Shown in pieces: positions 32,509 to 42,177 of a DNA stretch of 64,000 nt. The stretch lies in contig OZ255624.1 of assembly GCA_965276675.1 (NCBI GenBank), positions 4,464,001 through 4,528,000 on the forward strand, in the 5' to 3' direction. This DNA is from G965276675 sp965276675. Its GTDB lineage: Bacteria > Acidobacteriota > Terriglobia > Terriglobales > Acidobacteriaceae. The notes beneath the pieces were generated by a model. It ran no database searches. It was not told where the DNA came from and saw nothing but the letters and a program-made list of their open reading frames with translations. A program made the translations under genes and the position numbers. Positions within the stretch are counted from its first letter, which is position 1; the number at the start of each line of letters is the position of its first letter.

Positions 32509-33066
32509 ATGGATACCATAGATACACACGCAAGCAAGAGTGCACAGCTGGAGGCCGTCGACATCATGGCCGTCCTGCCGCACCGCTATCCTTTTCTGCT
32601 CATTGATCGAGTGGTGGAGGTGGTGCGCAAGCAACGCATCGTTGCCATCAAGAACGTGACGGTGAACGAGCCCTTTTTTCAAGGACATTTTCCGGATTAT
32701 CCGATCATGCCGGGCGTGCTGATGGTGGAAGCGATTGCCCAGGCGGGGGGCGTGCTGCTGCTGAACGAGATTCCGGACCGCGCGGACAAGCTGATGGTCT
32801 TTACCGGCATTGAACGCGCGAAGTTCCGCCGGCCCGTGGTGCCTGGGGATCAGCTGCGCATCGAGGTCGAGGTGCTGAACTGGCGGAGCCGCGCGGTACG
32901 CATGCAGGGCAGCATCTCCGTCGAAGGCAAACTGACCTGCGAGGCGACCGTGATGTGCTCGCTGGTACCGCGTCCCCCAAAAGAGGCAATCCAGAAAGAG
33001 GCGGGCCAGCCGGTCGGGGCGGAGACCGCGTCGCCTGCGGAGTTAGCGACGGTAGCGGGCGAGTGA
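32509..33066 (+). CDS. fabZ: 3-hydroxyacyl-ACP dehydratase FabZ
   Basis: A 185-residue hot-dog-fold enzyme that dehydrates 3-hydroxyacyl-ACP in fatty acid synthesis and balances lipid A acyl supply. IMAVLPHRYPFLLIDRVVEV carries the catalytic His. FFQGHFPDYPIMPGVLMVEA carries the catalytic Glu and the signature. FTGIERAKFRRPVVPGDQL closes the site. The tail from about residue 155 (PKEAIQKEAGQPVGAE) is a low-complexity extension beyond the usual 150 residues. I choose the ATG at 32509; the frame is open to 32413, but that would run through the structured leader. The stop overlaps the lpxA GTG by 4 bp. Confidence 0.94.
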   Translation: MDTIDTHASKSAQLEAVDIMAVLPHRYPFLLIDRVVEVVRKQRIVAIKNVTVNEPFFQGHFPDYPIMPGVLMVEAIAQAGGVLLLNEIPDRADKLMVFTGIERAKFRRPVVPGDQLRIEVEVLNWRSRAVRMQGSISVEGKLTCEATVMCSLVPRPPKEAIQKEAGQPVGAETASPAELATVAGE

Positions 33067-33839
33067 GCATCCACCCCTCTGCAGTGATTGCGCCTGGAGC
33101 CGTGGTCCCAGAGTCGTGCACTGTAGGGCCGTTCTGCACGGTGGGATCGAACGTGGTGTTGGGCGAAGAGTGCGAGCTGGTCTCGCATGTGGTTCTGGAT
33201 GGCGCTACGACGATCGGAGCGCGGGGCAGGGTCTTCTCGTTCGCTGCGATTGGGGTTGCGCCACAGGACCTGAAGTATGCCGGTGAGCCGACGGGGCTGG
33301 AGATCGGCGAACGGACAGTGATTCGGGAGTCGGTGACGATCTCTCGCGGTACCGCTGGCGGTGGCGGCACCACGCGTGTGGGGAGCCACTGCTTGATCAT
33401 GGCGTATGCGCATATCGGCCATGATAGCCAGATTGGCAGCCATTGCATTCTGGCGAATGGCGCGACACTGGCGGGGCATGTGACGGTGGAAGACTACGCG
33501 ACAGTGGGCGCGTTGTGCCCGGTGCACCAGTTTTGCCGGATCGGCAAATACGCCTATGTGGGCGGCGGCACCACCATCACGCAGGATGTGCTGCCATTTT
33601 CGTTGACTTCTGCCAAACGCGAGATCCATGCCTACGGGCTGAACAGAATTGGGCTGGAACGCCGGGGTTTCTCCCCTGCGCAGTTGCGCGAGCTGCAGCA
33701 CGCCTACCGTTTGCTGCTGGCCGCGAAGAAGAACACAACACAGGCGCTCGAAAGCATGCGGCAGGAGGCGAGTGCGTCGCCGGATGTCTGCTACCTGCGC
33801 GAGTTCATCGAGACCTCTGAGCGCGGAGTGCTGAAGTAG
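33063..33839 (+). CDS. lpxA: Acyl-ACP--UDP-N-acetylglucosamine O-acyltransferase LpxA
   Basis: A 258-residue enzyme for the first step of lipid A synthesis, moving a 3-hydroxyacyl chain to UDP-GlcNAc. It begins with left-handed beta-helix hexapeptides (IHPSAVIAPGAVVPESCTV). The catalytic His is in LIMAYAHIGHDSQIGSHCI. SFAAIGVAPQDLKYAGEPT is a family signature, and AYGLNRIGLERRGFSP starts the helical C-terminal domain. The GTG start overlaps the fabZ stop (GTGA). The coupling with fabZ and lpxI supports one lipid A operon. Confidence 0.95.
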   Translation: MSIHPSAVIAPGAVVPESCTVGPFCTVGSNVVLGEECELVSHVVLDGATTIGARGRVFSFAAIGVAPQDLKYAGEPTGLEIGERTVIRESVTISRGTAGGGGTTRVGSHCLIMAYAHIGHDSQIGSHCILANGATLAGHVTVEDYATVGALCPVHQFCRIGKYAYVGGGTTITQDVLPFSLTSAKREIHAYGLNRIGLERRGFSPAQLRELQHAYRLLLAAKKNTTQALESMRQEASASPDVCYLREFIETSERGVLK

Positions 33840-33847
33840 CGCTCGGA

Positions 33848-34741
33848 ATGACGAACGCCCCAGGAAAGCTCAGACCAGAAAAGCTGGGGCTGATTGCGGG
33901 CAATGGCCGCTTTCCTTTTCTGCTGCTGGAGGCTGCGCGCGCGCATGGGCTGGAGGTGGTGGTCGCCGCGATCCGCGAAGAGACGGATCCAGAGATGGAC
34001 GCGCGGGCTGCCGAGGATGCGGACGTGACGGTCCACTGGATGTCATTGGGCGAGCTCTCGCGGCTGATCGAGACCTTTCAGGAAGCGGGAGTCGCGCGCG
34101 CCGTCATGGCCGGGCAGGTGCGGCACAAGCAGATTTTTTCGAGCATTCGCCCGGATTGGCGGCTGGCCAAACTGCTGTTGAACCTGCGCACGCGCAACAC
34201 GGACATGCTGCTGGGGGCAGTGGCGAAGGTGCTGGGCGATGAGGGAATAGAACTGATCTCGTCGACGACGTACCTGGAGCCGCTGCTGGCACGCGCCGGG
34301 GTGTTGACGGCGCGCGCGCCGACCAAGGAGGAAATGAAAGATATTGCGTACGGCCGAGGTGTGGCGCGGGCGATCGCCAGCTTCGACATTGGGCAGACCG
34401 TGGTGGTCGCCGGACAGGCCTGTGTGGCGGTCGAGGCGATGGAGGGCACGGACGCGACGATTGAGCGCGCCGGAGCGCTGATGCGGACGCTGGAAGAAGA
34501 AGCTTCGACTTTGAAGCGCAGTTTGACAGTGGTGAAGGTCGCAAAGCCGAAGCAGGATATGCGCTTCGATGTGCCAGTGATCGGCGAGGCGACGATCCGC
34601 GCGATGCAGGCAGCGCATGCCACGTGTCTTGCGATCGAGGCGGAACGCTCTTTGATCTTCGATCTCGCGACGGTGAGAGCGCTGGCGGATGATTCGGGAA
34701 TTGCTGTAATTGCGGAGGCGAATAGCTCCCTCGGCGGCTGA
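33848..34741 (+). CDS. lpxI: UDP-2,3-diacylglucosamine diphosphatase LpxI
   Basis: A 297-residue member of the LpxI (DUF1009) family, which hydrolyses UDP-2,3-diacylglucosamine to lipid X in bacteria without LpxH. It begins KLGLIAGNGRFPFLLLEAAR. VMAGQVRHKQIFSSIRPDWR follows, and the catalytic C-terminal domain has GQTVVVAGQACVAVEAMEGT with the conserved acid, then DMRFDVPVIGEATI. It starts 8 bp after lpxA. The presence of lpxI right after lpxA shows this organism uses the LpxI route at this step. Confidence 0.93.
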   Translation: MTNAPGKLRPEKLGLIAGNGRFPFLLLEAARAHGLEVVVAAIREETDPEMDARAAEDADVTVHWMSLGELSRLIETFQEAGVARAVMAGQVRHKQIFSSIRPDWRLAKLLLNLRTRNTDMLLGAVAKVLGDEGIELISSTTYLEPLLARAGVLTARAPTKEEMKDIAYGRGVARAIASFDIGQTVVVAGQACVAVEAMEGTDATIERAGALMRTLEEEASTLKRSLTVVKVAKPKQDMRFDVPVIGEATIRAMQAAHATCLAIEAERSLIFDLATVRALADDSGIAVIAEANSSLGG

Positions 34742-34823
34742 AGCCGCTTACTTTGTGCGGTGGTCCAGTGTGGTGGGTCTGAAGTTCGCTGCTGCACAAT
34801 ACGGGAGATGGAAATGTCGAAAT

Positions 34824-34861
34824 GCAGGTCCTTCGGCTCGCTGCGCTCGCTCAGGATGACA
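34824..34861. repeat. Partial type 1 repeat module
   Basis: Thirty-eight bases from GCAGGTCCTTCGGCTCGCTG to 'caggatgaca' match the core module of copy C (57739-57785 area) with one base missing, but without the TGGTTGAG and CTCACCA ends. It is therefore a solo core unit. It lies in the 257-bp gap between lpxI and the peroxiredoxin gene. The rest of that gap holds the peroxiredoxin ribosome-binding site (AAGGAGG) and no other gene. Confidence 0.6.
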
Positions 34862-34998
34862 GAGCTTTAGGTGAACTGATTTACGATTCAGCACACTTTA
34901 TTCTATTTGATTGTTTATGGGCGGCAAAGCTTGTCTGCTTTGCGCAATCCATCTTTATCCGGGAAGTGATTTAATAGGGTCACCTTGAAGGAGGATCT

Positions 34999-35559
34999 AT
35001 GTCATCCAAGCGGTATGTCGTACTCGCCATTCTCATCGCGGGGCTTATCTTCGCCGGTTTCGCTGTGCACAGTGCAAGCGCGGCGGATGAGACGATGCCG
35101 CAGGTGGGGCAGCAGGCCCCTACATTCACTTTGCCCTCGCAGGACGGCTCGGATGTGAGCCTGAATAGCTTTAAGGGAAAGTGGGTGGTGCTGTACTTCT
35201 ACCCGAAGGATATGACCTCCGGCTGCACGCTGGAGGCGCATAACTTTCAGCAAGACTTGCCGAAGTTTGAGCAGGAGCATGCGGTGATCGTTGGTGTGAG
35301 TGTGGACTCCGCTGACAGCCACAAGCAGTTCTGCACCAAGCAGGGGCTGACGTTCAAGCTGCTTTCCGATCAGGACAAGAAGGTCGTTGCGGAGTACGGT
35401 TCGCTCGCCAACTACATGGGCATGAAACTGGCGAAGCGGAATACATTTCTGATCAATCCAAAGGGCAAGATCGTAAAGGTATGGACGAGCGTGGACCCGT
35501 CGCACCATAGCGAAGAGGTGCTGGCAGCGCTGAAGGGGATGGAAAAGCAGAACTCGTAG
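34999..35559 (+). CDS. Exported peroxiredoxin, BCP/PrxQ type
   Basis: A 186-residue thiol peroxidase that reduces hydrogen peroxide and organic hydroperoxides. A cleavable signal or anchor covers about 1-29 (VLAILIAGLIFAGFAVHSASA), which puts the enzyme in the periplasm, unlike cytosolic Bcp. The catalytic site is YFYPKDMTSGCTLEA with peroxidatic Cys76. A second Cys112 in SHKQFCTKQ could be the resolving residue. NTFLINPKGKIVKVW is the usual C-terminal strand. AAGGAGG precedes the ATG at ideal distance. It sits between the lipid A operon and a histone-like gene and ends before a bidirectional terminator. Confidence 0.9.
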   Translation: MSSKRYVVLAILIAGLIFAGFAVHSASAADETMPQVGQQAPTFTLPSQDGSDVSLNSFKGKWVVLYFYPKDMTSGCTLEAHNFQQDLPKFEQEHAVIVGVSVDSADSHKQFCTKQGLTFKLLSDQDKKVVAEYGSLANYMGMKLAKRNTFLINPKGKIVKVWTSVDPSHHSEEVLAALKGMEKQNS

Positions 35560-35590
35560 ATGACTCGGCTTCATAACCGATCGGGAGGAA

Positions 35591-35652
35591 ACAGCAGATC
35601 CCTCCGCCTCGCCGGTCTTGCTGCACGAGATCGGCTCCGGTCGGGATGACAG
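35591..35652. repeat. Dispersed repeat, type 2, second copy
   Basis: This copy matches 10610-10674: the same ACAGCAGATCCCTCC start and CGGCTCCGGTCGGGATGACAG end, with divergence in the central hairpin. It lies in the intergenic gap downstream of the peroxiredoxin gene, ahead of the terminator at 35699. Confidence 0.75.
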
Positions 35653-35698
35653 AAGACGTTGATCAACAGGGCAAATCGAACCACTGAGTTGCGGACGC

Positions 35699-35729
35699 AA
35701 AAAAGCCCGGCGGTGAGCCGGGCACTTTT
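35699..35729. terminator. Bidirectional intrinsic terminator
   Basis: GCCCGGC (35705-35711) and GCCGGGC (35717-35723) form a 7-bp GC stem with loop GGTGA. It is flanked by AAAAAA upstream and TTTT downstream, so it can end both the peroxiredoxin transcript and the convergent histone-like gene. Confidence 0.85.
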
Positions 35730-35757
35730 GCTTGCCTGTTACTCTGCTTTGCTCTGC

Positions 35758-36606
35758 TTACTTACCGCGGCTGCTGCCTAGCTTCTTCGCCGCTGCTTTC
35801 CGTGTTGCGGGTGATTTGCTGGTCCGCATATCGCGGGCTGCCGTCTTTTTGGCTGCCGTGGATTTCGTCCCAGAGGATTTGGTTCCCGTTGTCTTTTTGG
35901 TTGCCGTGGACTTCTTCGCTGGTGCTTTCTTGGTTGCGGTTGATTTGGCAGCCGTGGACCTGGCTGCGCTCTTCGCCGGAGTCTTTTTTGCTGCGCTCTT
36001 GGCCGGCGACTTCTTTGCTGCTGTTTTCTTTACTGCCAAAGGAGTACCTCGCTGATTGGACTTCTTGGTGCTGGCGCTTTTCTTGCTGACGGCTGGTTTA
36101 GCAGCCTTCCCGCCGCGTTGCGCGCCACTGCTTTTCTTTGCGGCAGACTTGGTTGAACCCGACTTGGCTGATGTCTTCTTTGTTGCGCCACCCCGCTTGG
36201 CGGCACTGCTCTGCGATGGTGTGGTCTCTGCCCGGCCGATCGGGCCACGACTCGAGGGACGAGAAGGCCGGCTTACCGGCCGGTCTTCGTCGTCCTCCTT
36301 GTCTTCGTCATCTTCCTCATCTTCCAGGTCGTCGTCATCTTCGTCGTCTTCCTCTTCATCGTCGACGTCACCTTCGCCTTCATGGTCTAAAGCGTGCGTT
36401 GCGGTCTCGCTGTCGGCTTTCGCTTCGGATCCGTGCGCGCCGTCGTCGTCATCATCTTCGTCGTCTTCTTCATCTTCGTCAGCTGTCGCCGGGGCGCTTA
36501 CGTCTTCATCGTCTTCTTCGTCGTCGTCGAGTTCATCTTCAAGATCGTCATCGTCGAGTTCGGGTTCGTGTTCGCTGTATGCGTAAAGCTTCCGATCGTC
36601 CTGCAT
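35758..36606 (-). CDS. Charge-segregated protein: acidic N-terminal half, histone H1-like C-terminal half
   Basis: A 282-residue protein with two opposite low-complexity halves. Residues about 13-108 are dominated by Asp and Glu in long runs. Residues about 137-282 are Lys/Ala/Ser/Thr-rich with repeated AAKK, KKSPAKS and TAAKST motifs, as in histone H1 tails and bacterial H1-like proteins. A short Arg/Pro/Ser linker joins them. There is no signal peptide or recognisable fold. The basic half is likely to bind nucleic acid, and the acidic half could self-neutralise it or bind a partner; this is inference from composition. It converges with the peroxiredoxin gene at a terminator. Confidence 0.7.
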   Translation of the reverse strand: MQDDRKLYAYSEHEPELDDDDLEDELDDDEEDDEDVSAPATADEDEEDDEDDDDDGAHGSEAKADSETATHALDHEGEGDVDDEEEDDEDDDDLEDEEDDEDKEDDEDRPVSRPSRPSSRGPIGRAETTPSQSSAAKRGGATKKTSAKSGSTKSAAKKSSGAQRGGKAAKPAVSKKSASTKKSNQRGTPLAVKKTAAKKSPAKSAAKKTPAKSAARSTAAKSTATKKAPAKKSTATKKTTGTKSSGTKSTAAKKTAARDMRTSKSPATRKAAAKKLGSSRGK

Positions 36607-36746
36607 ATGTGTGCCTCCCGGCTTAGGTGCCTGTGAACTCCACTTGGCAGTACCGCAAATCGACTATTACCTGCGGCGCGGATTATAGCAACAGCATGCA
36701 TCGGTATGCTACCCGGCGCAAGTGAGAAGTTAGCGACGTCCCAAAT

Positions 36747-36772
36747 GAGAACACCACGAGAATGGTGTTCTC
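36747..36772 (-). terminator. Perfect hairpin downstream of the lytic transglycosylase gene
   Basis: GAGAACACCA (36747-36756) and TGGTGTTCTC (36763-36772) form a 10-bp perfect stem with a 6-nt loop, 43 bp after the transglycosylase stop on the minus strand. A strong U-run is missing, so its role as terminator is uncertain; it may protect the 3' end. Confidence 0.4.
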
Positions 36773-36814
36773 GATCTTCCAGACGACACATCATTGCACT
36801 GCCATTGCCTGCTG

Positions 36815-38692
36815 TCATCTGTGATGTTGTTTCCTGCTTGAGGTTGCGTGCCCACTTCCGCGAGATGAAGATGTCGCGCGCTTCGCCGTTGTTCCTCGCG
36901 TGCCCACGCCTTTGCGGACCGTTCCGCGTGCTGCACTGCGGCCTGCTCTCCCCCGGCTTCCACGTGCGACGGCGCGCGCTCCGCCGCGCGATGTACGGTG
37001 GTTGCGCGTTGCGGCTGAGACGTGCGCGGGCTCGGCGACGTAGAGCGTGTGCCCTGGAGCGATTGCGCTTGAGCGCAGGTGGTTCCATCGCCGCAGCTGC
37101 GCGGTGGTGACATTGAAACGATCCGCAAGTGTGACCAGGGTATCGCCGCGCTGTACGCGATAGCGCGCCGAGCGTGCCGCACTTAGGGCGGCGGCTGGAG
37201 CGACAGGGACCACCAGCGCTTCCAGGTTTGCGAGATTGGAGGCGGGCTGGATCTGGTTGACGAACGCCAAGTCGGATGCAGTCACATGATAGGTGCGAGC
37301 GACATCGTCGAGCGTCTCTCCCGGCTGCAGAACGTGGTAGCGCCAGATGCTGCGTTTGCCTTCCGGAATCTCTGCGATGACGCGAGTGAAGAGCTCTTTG
37401 GTGCCGGCCGGTAGATGCAGCGCGTACTCGCTGTCGGGAGGCGTGCTCAGCCGCAGCAGTGCGGGATTGAGGCCGGCTATCTCCTGCACAGGAGCATTGA
37501 CGATATCCGACACCAGCCGCAAATCGACGGCGCCGTTGGTGGTCACGGTGTCAGTGAGCACCGGTGGATCGGGCTTGAGTTCGGTTAGCCCGTACTGCGT
37601 GGGGTTCTTGGCCATGATGGCGGCAGCGAGGATGATGGGAACGTAATTCTTGGTCTCTGCAGGAAGGTTGTTGCGCCGGTAAAGCTCCCAGAAGTCAGCA
37701 TAGCCGGTGCGCTGCACGGCGCGCTGCACGTTGCCCGGACCCCAATCGTATGCGGCCATGGCGAGGTACCAGTCACCGAGCTGGTTATACATCTTCTTGA
37801 TCTCGCGCGCATAGGCACGCGTGGCCTGCGCGGGATCGAAGCGTTCATCCACCCAGCCGGTGCGCTCCAGACCGTAGGCGCCCTGGTAGGGCATGAACTG
37901 CCACATGCCCGCGGCGCCAGAGCGCGCATTCACTGCTTGCGGCTGGAAGCCGGACTCGGCGATGGCCTGATAGATAAGGTCCTGCGGCACGCCTTCTTGC
38001 TTTAGGATGCTTTGAATCAGCTCCTTGTAACGACCGGCGCGGCGCAGCGAGTTGACGATGGTGCCATGACCCTTGCTGGTATTGGAGAAGTAGCTGATGT
38101 AGCTAGCGACGGCGTCGTTGATGACCAGCGGCAGATCGGATTGCGTGGTCTTGAGGTCGGCCTCGGCGGTGGCGCGAATATTCGGATCGACCGGAAAGGT
38201 GACGTCGTTGGCAACGTCGACGGGGGCGTCTTCAGTATGCGGCGCAAAGCCGTTGCCCTGTTTAAGAGCATCCATCTCAAGCGTGTTCACGGCGTCGACG
38301 ATGTGGTCGAACTCATCGCTCAGCTGCGGGTCTGCCTTGAGGTCCAGGCCGCTCATCAGCATCACGTCGACAGCGTTGTCGAAGTCGGTCTTAGCAGCGG
38401 TGAGCTTGCCGGCGCGGTAGTTGCGCACGCCGCTGCTGTAGGCGCGCTCGGCAGAGTTGATGATCGCCTGTGCCCGTGGGGTGGCCGGCGCCGTGGATGC
38501 TTGCGTTGCCGTCTGCGCGGCCTTGGAGGCCAGGGAGGGATTGGGTGGTGGTGTTTTTGAGTGCGGGGAGAGCGTCGGCGCAGTGGCCTGCGACGACCTG
38601 CCGACCCGAGACTTCACGGACTGCTGATTGCAACCGCTGAGAAGCAACAGGGCCGCACCAAGCGCTGCGGCATAAAACTTAGAGATGCCCAT
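36815..38692 (-). CDS. Membrane-bound lytic transglycosylase with LysM domains (MltD-like)
   Basis: A 625-residue lipoprotein that cleaves peptidoglycan. The lipobox is LLLLSGC with Cys21. The SLT domain, at about 215-340, has AIAESGFQPQAVNARSGAAG with the catalytic Glu, then GMWQFMP and AMAAYDWGPGNVQRAV. Two LysM repeats follow: about 435-480 (YHVLQPGETLDDVARTYHV) and about 505-550 (YRVQRGDTLVTLADRFNVT). The last about 65 residues are Arg/Gly/Ser/Lys-rich (GGARAVARGSRGRAGRSAAR) and strongly basic, which is not part of MltD and may bind anionic wall polymers. It is divergent from lepA. Confidence 0.9.
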   Translation of the reverse strand: MGISKFYAAALGAALLLLSGCNQQSVKSRVGRSSQATAPTLSPHSKTPPPNPSLASKAAQTATQASTAPATPRAQAIINSAERAYSSGVRNYRAGKLTAAKTDFDNAVDVMLMSGLDLKADPQLSDEFDHIVDAVNTLEMDALKQGNGFAPHTEDAPVDVANDVTFPVDPNIRATAEADLKTTQSDLPLVINDAVASYISYFSNTSKGHGTIVNSLRRAGRYKELIQSILKQEGVPQDLIYQAIAESGFQPQAVNARSGAAGMWQFMPYQGAYGLERTGWVDERFDPAQATRAYAREIKKMYNQLGDWYLAMAAYDWGPGNVQRAVQRTGYADFWELYRRNNLPAETKNYVPIILAAAIMAKNPTQYGLTELKPDPPVLTDTVTTNGAVDLRLVSDIVNAPVQEIAGLNPALLRLSTPPDSEYALHLPAGTKELFTRVIAEIPEGKRSIWRYHVLQPGETLDDVARTYHVTASDLAFVNQIQPASNLANLEALVVPVAPAAALSAARSARYRVQRGDTLVTLADRFNVTTAQLRRWNHLRSSAIAPGHTLYVAEPAHVSAATRNHRTSRGGARAVARGSRGRAGRSAARGTVRKGVGTRGTTAKRATSSSRGSGHATSSRKQHHR

Positions 38693-38870
38693 TCTGATAG
38701 GTCGTGTTTGCTACGCCGTATTTGCTACGTCCAGGAGAACTGCAGATATTGTAGTGCTGGGCGGGGCTAAAGCCGATGGTAAACTCGAACTTTGGGCAAG
38801 CCGGCGTAACCTTCCGAAGCACCCTCACAATAAAACTGTTACCGATTCAGTTACAAGGCACGCCCTTCCC

Positions 38871-40682
<1,812 letters not shown>

Positions 40683-40924
40683 GTCAAGGCTGTGCATGAA
40701 TCCGGCAAGCTGTGGAAAGCGCTAAAAGGTGAGATTTAATTTTCAGTAAATCGTTCGCGCATTGGCACTAGCGCCTTAGTGGGTTGTAGGCAAATAAATC
40801 AACAACTTGGCGGGGCTTCCCACAAAAGCTGAGCCGCCTGGCGATCGGAAAGAAGATCCCGGCAGAGACGTCTCCCCGCTTTCCACACTTTTTTCCACAC
40901 GCGGCGGGAACACTTTTTGGTTGC

Positions 40925-40964
40925 AAAAACACAAGCTCCGGCGTAGGCCGAAGCTTGTGTTTTT
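40925..40964. terminator. Strong bidirectional terminator after lepA
   Basis: AAAAACACAAGCT (40925-40937) and AGCTTGTGTTTTT (40952-40964) form a 13-bp perfect stem. A GC-rich loop and A/T-runs on both sides make it work in either direction. It separates lepA from the convergent Skp gene, together with the repeat copy that follows it immediately. Confidence 0.85.
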
Positions 40965-40966
40965 AC

Positions 40967-41135
40967 TGGTTGAGCGGCGCTTCGCGCCGACTTTTAAGAC
41001 AAGTGAAGCAGATCCCTTCGGCTATGCTCAGGGCAGGCTTTTCGACTCCGCCTTCGGCTACGCTCAAGATGACAGTGATACTCCACTTTCGGTTACGCTC
41101 ACGATGACACTATGTAACGAATCAACGACTCACCA
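40967..41135. repeat. Dispersed MITE-like repeat, type 1, copy B (169 bp)
   Basis: Shares with copies A and C the TGGTTGAG start, the GCGGCGCTTCGCGCCG hairpin (40974-40989) and the CTCACCA end. Here three core modules are present, the first one truncated ('gggcaggctt'). It starts 2 bp after the terminator and ends one base before the Skp stop codon region, so it fills the whole remaining gap. Confidence 0.8.
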
Positions 41136-41846
41136 TTACCGGGGTGTGCGTGGAGTGGTGGAGGACGGTGAACGCGGTGTCGTGGTGGAGGGTGCACGAT
41201 TCGGCACAGTTGTTCTGCCGGACGGAGCGGCCCCGCTGCTTGCGCCTGGCTGCGCGGGAACGCCAGATTTCGCGTTGTAGGCCTGGACCACGGGCTCGGT
41301 TATGTTGGTGGAGTCCGCCGCCCAAAGTACGGGGGCTTGTCCGCCCTGGCCCTGGCTGGCATCCAGCACGACGGTGTAGCCATTCTGCTGCGCGTAGGTT
41401 TGCAGCACGTTATAGAACTTCTGTGCGAGCCCCTGGTACATCTCGTTCATCTCGCTGTTGAAGTCGTTTTGCGCATCTTCGGCATTGCGCTGGAGTGCCT
41501 TCTGCTTCTCGTCGATGGTGCGCTGGCGAGACTCACGCTCCGTCTCGCTCAGTGTGGCGCCGCTGGTCTGGAGCTGCTTCTTAAGCGTTTCGACCTCGTC
41601 GTTTGCCTGCTTGAGCTGGTTCTGCTTGGGATCGAACTTGGTGCGCATCTGGGCCAGGTTACGCTGCCCTTCGTTGGTCTGGACCACGGCGGGCTGAAAG
41701 AGAATGACCGCGACCTTGGTGGGACCAGCAGGCGCCGTGGAGACTGCGCCGGGAGCGGAGGGGGCCTCCGGGGTGGCAGTCTGAGCAAGCGCGCTGACTC
41801 CCAGAGTGGAGGCGAGCATGCATGTTATGAACAAGGAACGCTTCAT
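41136..41846 (-). CDS. OmpH/Skp family periplasmic chaperone
   Basis: A 236-residue exported protein. The signal peptide is about 1-22 (SLFITCMLASTLGVSALAQ). The mature part begins KVAVILFQPAVVQTNEGQRN, as in Skp/OmpH. It continues with a long charged coiled coil (NQLKQANDEVETLKKQLQTS; RTIDEKQKALQRNAEDAQND), then YAQQNGYTVVLDASQ, the conserved end strand. Skp holds unfolded outer-membrane proteins for BamA, whose gene lies just upstream. A Pro/Ser/Thr tail of about 35 residues is extra. I start at the ATG at 41846, after AAGGAG; the longer frame to 41999 is not supported. Confidence 0.88.
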   Translation of the reverse strand: MKRSLFITCMLASTLGVSALAQTATPEAPSAPGAVSTAPAGPTKVAVILFQPAVVQTNEGQRNLAQMRTKFDPKQNQLKQANDEVETLKKQLQTSGATLSETERESRQRTIDEKQKALQRNAEDAQNDFNSEMNEMYQGLAQKFYNVLQTYAQQNGYTVVLDASQGQGGQAPVLWAADSTNITEPVVQAYNAKSGVPAQPGASSGAAPSGRTTVPNRAPSTTTPRSPSSTTPRTPR

Positions 41847-42061
41847 TGAGTAGACAACTCCTTCAATTCTTTTTGAGATCCAGACTGTCCGCAAAGTGTA
41901 TGCGCGAGCGAGTCCCGGTGTTCCCGTCTTCCTTCCTGCGCACTTCCTTTGCGAGGGCGACCCACTCAGCGAGAAAGGCCTGCACAGCAGGAAAGACACG
42001 AACAGAGGAGTTAGGAGAACTGCGGAAATTATAGGGTTGGGCTACACCAGCGTCAAACCGC

Positions 42062-42089
42062 AGCAAGTTAGCAAGTTAGCGAGTTAGCG
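42062..42089. repeat. Short tandem repeat (8-bp unit, about 3.5 copies)
   Basis: AGCAAGTT, AGCAAGTT, AGCGAGTT and AGCG follow one another. The repeat is in the 331-bp gap between the Skp and bamA genes (41847-42177), which otherwise holds only a hairpin near the end of bamA and no gene I can support. Confidence 0.7.
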
Positions 42090-42115
42090 GCTACTCAGAC
42101 GCGAGAACCGCTAGT

Positions 42116-42143
42116 GAGGGGCGGGAGTGAAGTCCCGTCCCTC
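42116..42143 (-). terminator. Long hairpin downstream of bamA
   Basis: GAGGGGCGGGA (42116-42126) pairs with TCCCGTCCCTC (42133-42143): an 11-bp stem with one G-U pair and a 6-nt loop, 35 bp after the bamA stop. There is no U-tract on the minus strand, so it could be a weak terminator or a 3'-end stabiliser. Confidence 0.4.
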
Positions 42144-42177
42144 AGGCTAGGTGCAGACGTTCGAGCAGCAGAGATGA

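Noticed and set aside
36056..36586. Plus-strand frame of serine runs
   Set aside because: It is the reverse reading of the Asp/Glu codon runs of the charge-segregated protein.
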